From DATDMG01 sp036518955 (GTDB lineage: Bacteria > Actinomycetota > Actinomycetes > Actinomycetales > Kineosporiaceae), in contig DATDMG010000044.1 of NCBI GenBank assembly GCA_036518955.1, positions 1 through 8,883 on the forward strand: a DNA stretch of 8,883 nt. The letters are read 5' to 3'. Every line of letters starts with the position of its first letter. Positions within the stretch are counted from its first letter, which is position 1. Positions 5,337 to 8,883 of this stretch are shown here, piece by piece. Made by a program: the position numbers and the translations under genes. Below the pieces are notes generated by a model. It had not been told where the DNA came from, made no database searches, and worked only from the letters and a program-made list of their open reading frames with translations.

Positions 5337-7196
5337 ATGTGCGGAATCGTGGGTTACGCGGGGTCGGCCGACTCAGGCGTGCAGGCCCTGGACGTCGTGC
5401 TGGAGGGCCTGCGTCGGTTGGAGTACCGAGGGTACGACTCGGCCGGCGTGGCGCTGCTGGCGGACGGTGAGCTGGTCTGGAGCAAGCGCGCCGGCAAGCT
5501 CGCCAGGCTGGTGGGGGCGTTGGACACCGAGCCGCTGCCGGCCGCCACGACAGGAATCGGGCACACCCGCTGGGCCACCCACGGCGGGCCGACGGACGCC
5601 AACGCTCACCCGCACCTCGGCGGCGACGGCCGCGTCGCCGTGATCCACAACGGCATCATCGAGAACTTCGCGGTGCTGAAGGCGGAGCTGGCCGAGGACG
5701 GCGTGGAGTTCGTCAGCCAGACCGACACCGAGGTCGCTGCCCACCTGCTGGCCAAGGCGTACGCCGAGAAGGCCGACCTGGCCGAGGCGTTGCGGGCGGT
5801 GGCCCGGCGGCTGGAGGGTGCGTTCACCCTGCTGGCCGTGCATGCCGACGTCCCGGACACGGTCGTCGCGGCCCGGCGCAACTCACCGCTCGTCATCGGC
5901 CTCGGGGACGGCGCGAACTACCTGGGGTCGGACGTCGCGGCCTTCATCGGGCACACCCGGGATGCGATCGAGATGGGTCAGGACCAGGTGGTCCAGATCA
6001 CTCCGGGGTCGGTGGTCATCACGGACTTCGACGGCCGGCCCGCCGAGGGCAAGCGTTACCACGTGGACTGGGACGCCAACGCCGCGGAGAAGGGCGGCTT
6101 CCCGAACTTCATGTCGAAGGAGATCGACGAGCAGCCGCACGCGGTCGCCGACACCCTGCTCGGCCGCACCGACGCCGCCGGCCGGCTCGTGCTCGACGAG
6201 GTGCACGTCGACGAGGCCCTGCTCCGCCGGATCGACAAGATCGTGGTGGTGGCCTGCGGTACCGCGGCCTACGCCGGATCGGTCGCCAAGTACGCGATCG
6301 AGCACTGGTGCCGGATCCCGTGCGAGGTGGAGCTCGCCCACGAGTTCCGCTACCGCGACCCGGTGGTGAACGAGAAGACACTGGTCGTGGCGATCTCCCA
6401 GTCCGGGGAGACGATGGACACGATCATGGCGGTCCGGCACGCCCGGGAACAGGGCGCGCGGGTGGTGGCGATCTGCAACACCCAGGGGTCCACGATTCCG
6501 CGGGAGTCGGACGCCGCCCTCTACACCCATGCCGGGCCGGAGATCGCGGTCGCGTCGACCAAGGCGTTCCTGGCCCAGATCACCGCCTGCTACCTGCTCG
6601 GGCTCTACCTCGCCCAGCTGCGCGGCAACATGTTCGCCGACGAGGTCGGCGAGATCCTCAAGCAGCTGCAGGCGATGCCGGAGAAGATTCGCAAGGTGCT
6701 GGACGGGATGGGTCCGGTCCGCACCATGGCCCGCTGGATGGCCGACACCCGGTCGGTGCTGTTCCTCGGCCGGCACGTCGGGTACCCGGTCGCCATGGAG
6801 GGCGCGCTCAAGCTCAAGGAGATCGCCTACATCCACGCGGAGGGTTTCGCCGCGGGCGAGCTCAAGCACGGACCGATCGCCCTGATCGACGCCGGCCAGC
6901 CGGTGTTCGTCATCGTGCCCTCGCCGCGCGGCCGGGACTCGCTGCACAGCAAGGTCGTCTCCAACATCCAGGAGATCAACGCCCGCGGCGCACGGACCAT
7001 CGTGATCGCGGAGGAGGGTGACGACGAGGTGGTGCCGTTCGCGAGCGAGGTCATCCGCGTGCCGCAGACCCCGACGCTGCTGGCGCCGCTGGTCACGGTG
7101 GTGCCGCTGCAGGTGTTCGCCTGCGAGCTGGCCACGGCCAAGGGCCTGGACGTCGACCAGCCGCGCAACCTGGCCAAGTCCGTCACCGTGGAGTGA
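5337..7196 (+). CDS. glmS: Glutamine--fructose-6-phosphate aminotransferase (isomerizing)
   Basis: Makes glucosamine-6-phosphate from fructose-6-phosphate and glutamine, the entry step to UDP-GlcNAc. The 619-residue product is full length. The N-terminal glutaminase domain starts with the catalytic Cys2 (MCGIVGY), exposed after Met removal, and has EYRGYDSAG (29-37), HTRWATHG (76-83), NGIIEN (105-110) and SQTDTE (127-132). The linker holds GGFPNFMSKEIDEQP (253-267). Two SIS sugar-isomerase domains follow: CGTA (307-310), SQSGET (354-359) and ASTKAF (406-411) in the first; EGALKLKEI (488-496) and AEGFAAGELKHGP (501-513) in the second. The C-terminus DVDQPRNLAKSVTVE (605-619) is the conserved tail. 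The ATG has no ribosome binding site, which with the -10 at 5324 suggests a leaderless message. No glmS ribozyme is seen, and none is expected outside Firmicutes-type bacteria. Confidence 0.97.
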   Translation: MCGIVGYAGSADSGVQALDVVLEGLRRLEYRGYDSAGVALLADGELVWSKRAGKLARLVGALDTEPLPAATTGIGHTRWATHGGPTDANAHPHLGGDGRVAVIHNGIIENFAVLKAELAEDGVEFVSQTDTEVAAHLLAKAYAEKADLAEALRAVARRLEGAFTLLAVHADVPDTVVAARRNSPLVIGLGDGANYLGSDVAAFIGHTRDAIEMGQDQVVQITPGSVVITDFDGRPAEGKRYHVDWDANAAEKGGFPNFMSKEIDEQPHAVADTLLGRTDAAGRLVLDEVHVDEALLRRIDKIVVVACGTAAYAGSVAKYAIEHWCRIPCEVELAHEFRYRDPVVNEKTLVVAISQSGETMDTIMAVRHAREQGARVVAICNTQGSTIPRESDAALYTHAGPEIAVASTKAFLAQITACYLLGLYLAQLRGNMFADEVGEILKQLQAMPEKIRKVLDGMGPVRTMARWMADTRSVLFLGRHVGYPVAMEGALKLKEIAYIHAEGFAAGELKHGPIALIDAGQPVFVIVPSPRGRDSLHSKVVSNIQEINARGARTIVIAEEGDDEVVPFASEVIRVPQTPTLLAPLVTVVPLQVFACELATAKGLDVDQPRNLAKSVTVE

Positions 7197-7197
7197 C

Positions 7198-7224
7198 GGG
7201 CGGCAGGGACCGCGGTCTGCGCCC
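7198..7224 (+). terminator. Hairpin immediately after the glmS stop codon
   Basis: GGGCGgCAG (7198-7206, one bulged G) pairs with CTGCGCCC (7217-7224), an 8-bp stem with a 10-nt loop that begins one base after the glmS stop. There is no T-run. A terminator or mRNA-stabilising 3' hairpin is the likeliest reading. Confidence 0.5.
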
Positions 7225-7229
7225 GCCCG

Positions 7230-7261
7230 CCGGCCGGTGCATCCGGATTCCCGGCCGGTGC
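7230..7261. repeat. 11-bp direct repeat with 21-bp period, upstream of acpS
   Basis: CCGGCCGGTGC occurs at 7230-7240 and again at 7251-7261, exactly 21 bp apart, about two helical turns. Because CCGGCCGG is itself palindromic, the two copies can also form an 8-bp RNA stem with a 13-nt loop. It may be a second terminator of glmS or a tandem operator ahead of acpS-nnrD. Confidence 0.45.
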
Positions 7262-7305
7262 GGGAGCCCGGGTGCCAGGCTTGACCGGTGAGCCGGGAGT
7301 GGAGC

Positions 7306-7312
7306 AAGGGGG
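7306..7312 (+). promoter_or_regulatory. Ribosome binding site of acpS
   Basis: AAGGGGG seven bases before the ATG at 7320. It favours this start over an in-frame GTG at 7272, which would add 16 residues not seen in the family. Confidence 0.6.
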
Positions 7313-7319
7313 CCGTTGC

Positions 7320-7694
7320 ATGATCGCGGGCGTCGGCATCGACGTGGTGGACATCGCCCGATTCGAGCGTCTGCTGGAGCGGACGCCGCGGCTGCGGGAC
7401 CGGCTGTTCACCGAGGCCGAGCGGGGGCTGCCGGTGCGCAGCCTGGCCGCCCGCTTCGCCGCGAAGGAGGCGCTGGCGAAGGCGCTCGGCGCGCCGGTGG
7501 GCCTGTCCTGGCACGACGCGACCGTCGCCCGGGAGCCGTCCGGGGCGCCCTCCCTGCACGTCACCGGGACGGTCGCCGCGCGGGCCGCGGACCTGGGGGT
7601 GACCGGGTTCCACGTGTCACTCACGCATGACGCGGGTATCGCCAGCGCGGTGGTGATCGCCGAGCGGGGGGAGGGAGGGGGACCGGTCCGATGA
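7320..7694 (+). CDS. acpS: Holo-[acyl-carrier-protein] synthase
   Basis: Transfers the 4'-phosphopantetheine arm of CoA to a serine of acyl carrier protein, making it active for fatty acid synthesis. The product is 124 residues, the usual AcpS size. Signature parts are GVGIDVVDIARFE (4-16) with the metal-binding Asp8, FAAKEALAKALG (46-57) with the metal-binding Glu50, and HVSLTHDAGIASAVVIAE (98-115). The segment between LFTEAE and SLAARF is only six residues, several shorter than in E. coli and Bacillus AcpS as I recall them. The ATG start has AAGGGGG upstream. The stop codon overlaps the nnrD start (ATGA), so the two are very likely co-transcribed and translationally coupled. CoA, the substrate, depends on coaA just upstream on the other strand. 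Confidence 0.94.
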   Translation: MIAGVGIDVVDIARFERLLERTPRLRDRLFTEAERGLPVRSLAARFAAKEALAKALGAPVGLSWHDATVAREPSGAPSLHVTGTVAARAADLGVTGFHVSLTHDAGIASAVVIAERGEGGGPVR

Positions 7695-8883
7695 CGATCC
7701 GGGCGTACGACGTGGGGTCGATCCGGTCGGCCGAGGCCCTGGTGCTCGCCCAGGTGCCCGAGGGAGCGCTCATGCAGCGGGCCGCCGCCGGGCTCGCCAC
7801 GGCCTGTGCCGGCGTACTGCGGCGGCGCCGGGGCAGGGTCACCGGGGCGCGCATCGTCGTCCTGGCCGGTGCCGGCAACAACGGCGGTGACGCGCTCTGG
7901 GCAGGTGCCCGGCTCGCCGGCCGGGGCGGCCGCGTCGACGCGCTGCTCCTCGCGCCGTCCGCGCACGCCGAGGGCCTGGCGGCGCTGCACGCCGCCGGGG
8001 GGCGGTCGCTGGCAGTCCCGGCCGGGGCGGCCTCGACGCCGGACGGCCTGCGCCCGGCGACCCGGTTGCTGGCCGCCGCCGACCTGGTGGTCGACGGCAT
8101 CGTCGGGCTGGGCGGCGCGCCCGGCCTGCGCGAGCCGGCCGCCCGGCTGGTCGCCGCGCTCGACGAGCTCGCGCCGCGTCCGGCCGTCGTCGCGGTGGAC
8201 CTGCCCAGCGGGGTCGACGCGGACGGCGGCACGACCCCGGCCCCGCACGTCCGGGCCGACCTCACGGTGACCTTCGGCGCCGCCAAGCCCTGTCTGCTGG
8301 TCCCCCCGGCGGCCCGGGCGGCCGGTGAGGTGCAGGTGGTGGACATCGGGCTGGGCCCCTGCCTGCCGCCGGTACCCGCCGTCGACCGGCTGACCCCGGA
8401 CGACGTCGACCGGCTGTGGCCGGTCCCGGGCCCGGCCGACGACAAGTACTCCCGCGGGGTGGTGGGCGTCGTCGCCGGCTCCGCCGCGTACCCCGGTGCG
8501 GCCGTGCTGACCACCGGAGGGGCCCTGCGGGCGGGGGCGGGCATGGTCCGGTACGTCGGGCCGGCGGAGCCGACCTCGCGGGTGCGGGCCCGCTGGCCCG
8601 AGGTGGTGACCGGTCCCGGCCGGGTGCAGGCCTGGGCGCTCGGCAGCGGCGTCGACCCGGACGACGACGGTGGCGGTCAGCCGGCTGCGGTGCGCGAGGC
8701 GCTGGCGCAGGCGCTCGAGGCGAAGGTGCCCGCCGTCGTCGATGCGGGGGCGCTCGCGCTGCTGGCCCGGCCGGACTGGCGCCGCCTCGCCGGGCCGCAC
8801 CTGCTGCTCACTCCGCATGCCGGTGAGCTGGCCCGGCTGCTGGGCAGCTGGGGGGAGCGGGAGGTGGCCCGGCAGGACGTCGA
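7691..8883 (+). CDS. nnrD: Bifunctional NAD(P)H-hydrate epimerase / ADP-dependent dehydratase, cut by the right window edge
   Basis: Repairs hydrated NADH and NADPH: the N-terminal domain epimerises the R and S hydrates, the C-terminal domain dehydrates the S form using ADP. The first 397 residues are visible with no stop. The YjeF_N epimerase domain covers about 1-225, with LAGAGNNGGDALWAGARL (58-75), VVDGIVGLGG (133-142), VAVDLPSGVDADGG (167-180) and the GAAKP loop (196-200). The ribokinase-like dehydratase domain starts near 235, with DKYSRGVVGVVAGSAAYPGA (251-270), GALRAGAGMVR (277-287), ALGSG (316-320), VVDAGALALL (349-358) and LLTPHAGE (372-379). The motif with the catalytic Asp, near the C-terminus, lies beyond the window. 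It starts at the ATG of the ATGA overlap with acpS, with a G-rich ribosome binding site about nine bases upstream. In many actinobacteria alr follows; that cannot be seen here. Confidence 0.93.
   Translation, partial: MTIRAYDVGSIRSAEALVLAQVPEGALMQRAAAGLATACAGVLRRRRGRVTGARIVVLAGAGNNGGDALWAGARLAGRGGRVDALLLAPSAHAEGLAALHAAGGRSLAVPAGAASTPDGLRPATRLLAAADLVVDGIVGLGGAPGLREPAARLVAALDELAPRPAVVAVDLPSGVDADGGTTPAPHVRADLTVTFGAAKPCLLVPPAARAAGEVQVVDIGLGPCLPPVPAVDRLTPDDVDRLWPVPGPADDKYSRGVVGVVAGSAAYPGAAVLTTGGALRAGAGMVRYVGPAEPTSRVRARWPEVVTGPGRVQAWALGSGVDPDDDGGGQPAAVREALAQALEAKVPAVVDAGALALLARPDWRRLAGPHLLLTPHAGELARLLGSWGEREVARQDV

Noticed and set aside
4381..5643. 420-residue plus-strand frame across coaA and the start of glmS
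   Set aside because: It crosses two clear genes and the glmS promoter and shows no domain.
7281..7286. TTGACC as a -35 box for acpS
   Set aside because: No TANNNT-like -10 box follows at 16-18 bp, so it is not a convincing promoter.
5883..8818. Very long minus-strand frames (576 and 663 residues) opposite glmS, acpS and nnrD
   Set aside because: They span several genes with strong motifs on the plus strand, and have Arg/Gly/Pro-rich sequence without domains; antisense of GC-rich coding DNA.
1..8883. Mobile element, CRISPR, tRNA, defence or secondary-metabolite system
   Set aside because: No transposase, integrase, terminal repeats, spaced repeats, tRNA-like clover or relevant domains were seen; gene content is uniformly housekeeping.

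Overview
The window looks like an ordinary stretch of a high-GC actinobacterial chromosome. The evidence is the very GC-rich coding sequence, GTG starts, TANNNT-type -10 boxes, a long N-terminal extension on ribosomal protein S9, and proteins closely resembling actinobacterial L13, S9, GlmM, CoaA, GlmS, AcpS and NnrD. I cannot fix the genus; a Frankiales/Geodermatophilales/Pseudonocardiales-like lineage is my guess from gene order.

Layout. Bases 1-476 (minus strand) are the start of sthA, a soluble pyridine nucleotide transhydrogenase cut by the window edge. Upstream of it on the same strand, 668-1192 encodes a small, unrecognised threonine-rich lipoprotein, the only true unknown gene here. 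The 191 bp between these two genes holds two adjacent palindromes. A 391-bp divergent region (1193-1583) follows, with a strong inverted repeat, a good promoter and a roughly 125-nt rplM leader. On the plus strand come rplM (L13) and rpsI (S9), closed by a strong hairpin, then glmM. coaA lies on the minus strand, convergent with glmM and divergent from glmS. glmS (plus, probably leaderless) is followed by a 123-bp gap with hairpins and an 11-bp direct repeat. acpS and nnrD then overlap by an ATGA junction, and nnrD runs off the right edge.

How the genes work together. GlmS and GlmM are the first and second steps of UDP-GlcNAc synthesis, which feeds peptidoglycan. CoaA starts CoA synthesis, and AcpS uses CoA to load acyl carrier protein for fatty acid synthesis. 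SthA and NnrD both act on nicotinamide nucleotides: SthA balances NADH against NADPH, and NnrD repairs hydrated NAD(P)H. The theme is growth-linked housekeeping: ribosome, wall, lipid and redox cofactor supply.

I found no CRISPR array, tRNA, rRNA, insertion sequence, phage gene or defence system. The points worth a second look are the lipoprotein with an unbroken alternating-threonine tract and several non-coding elements. I do not see convincing evidence of an undescribed multi-gene system.
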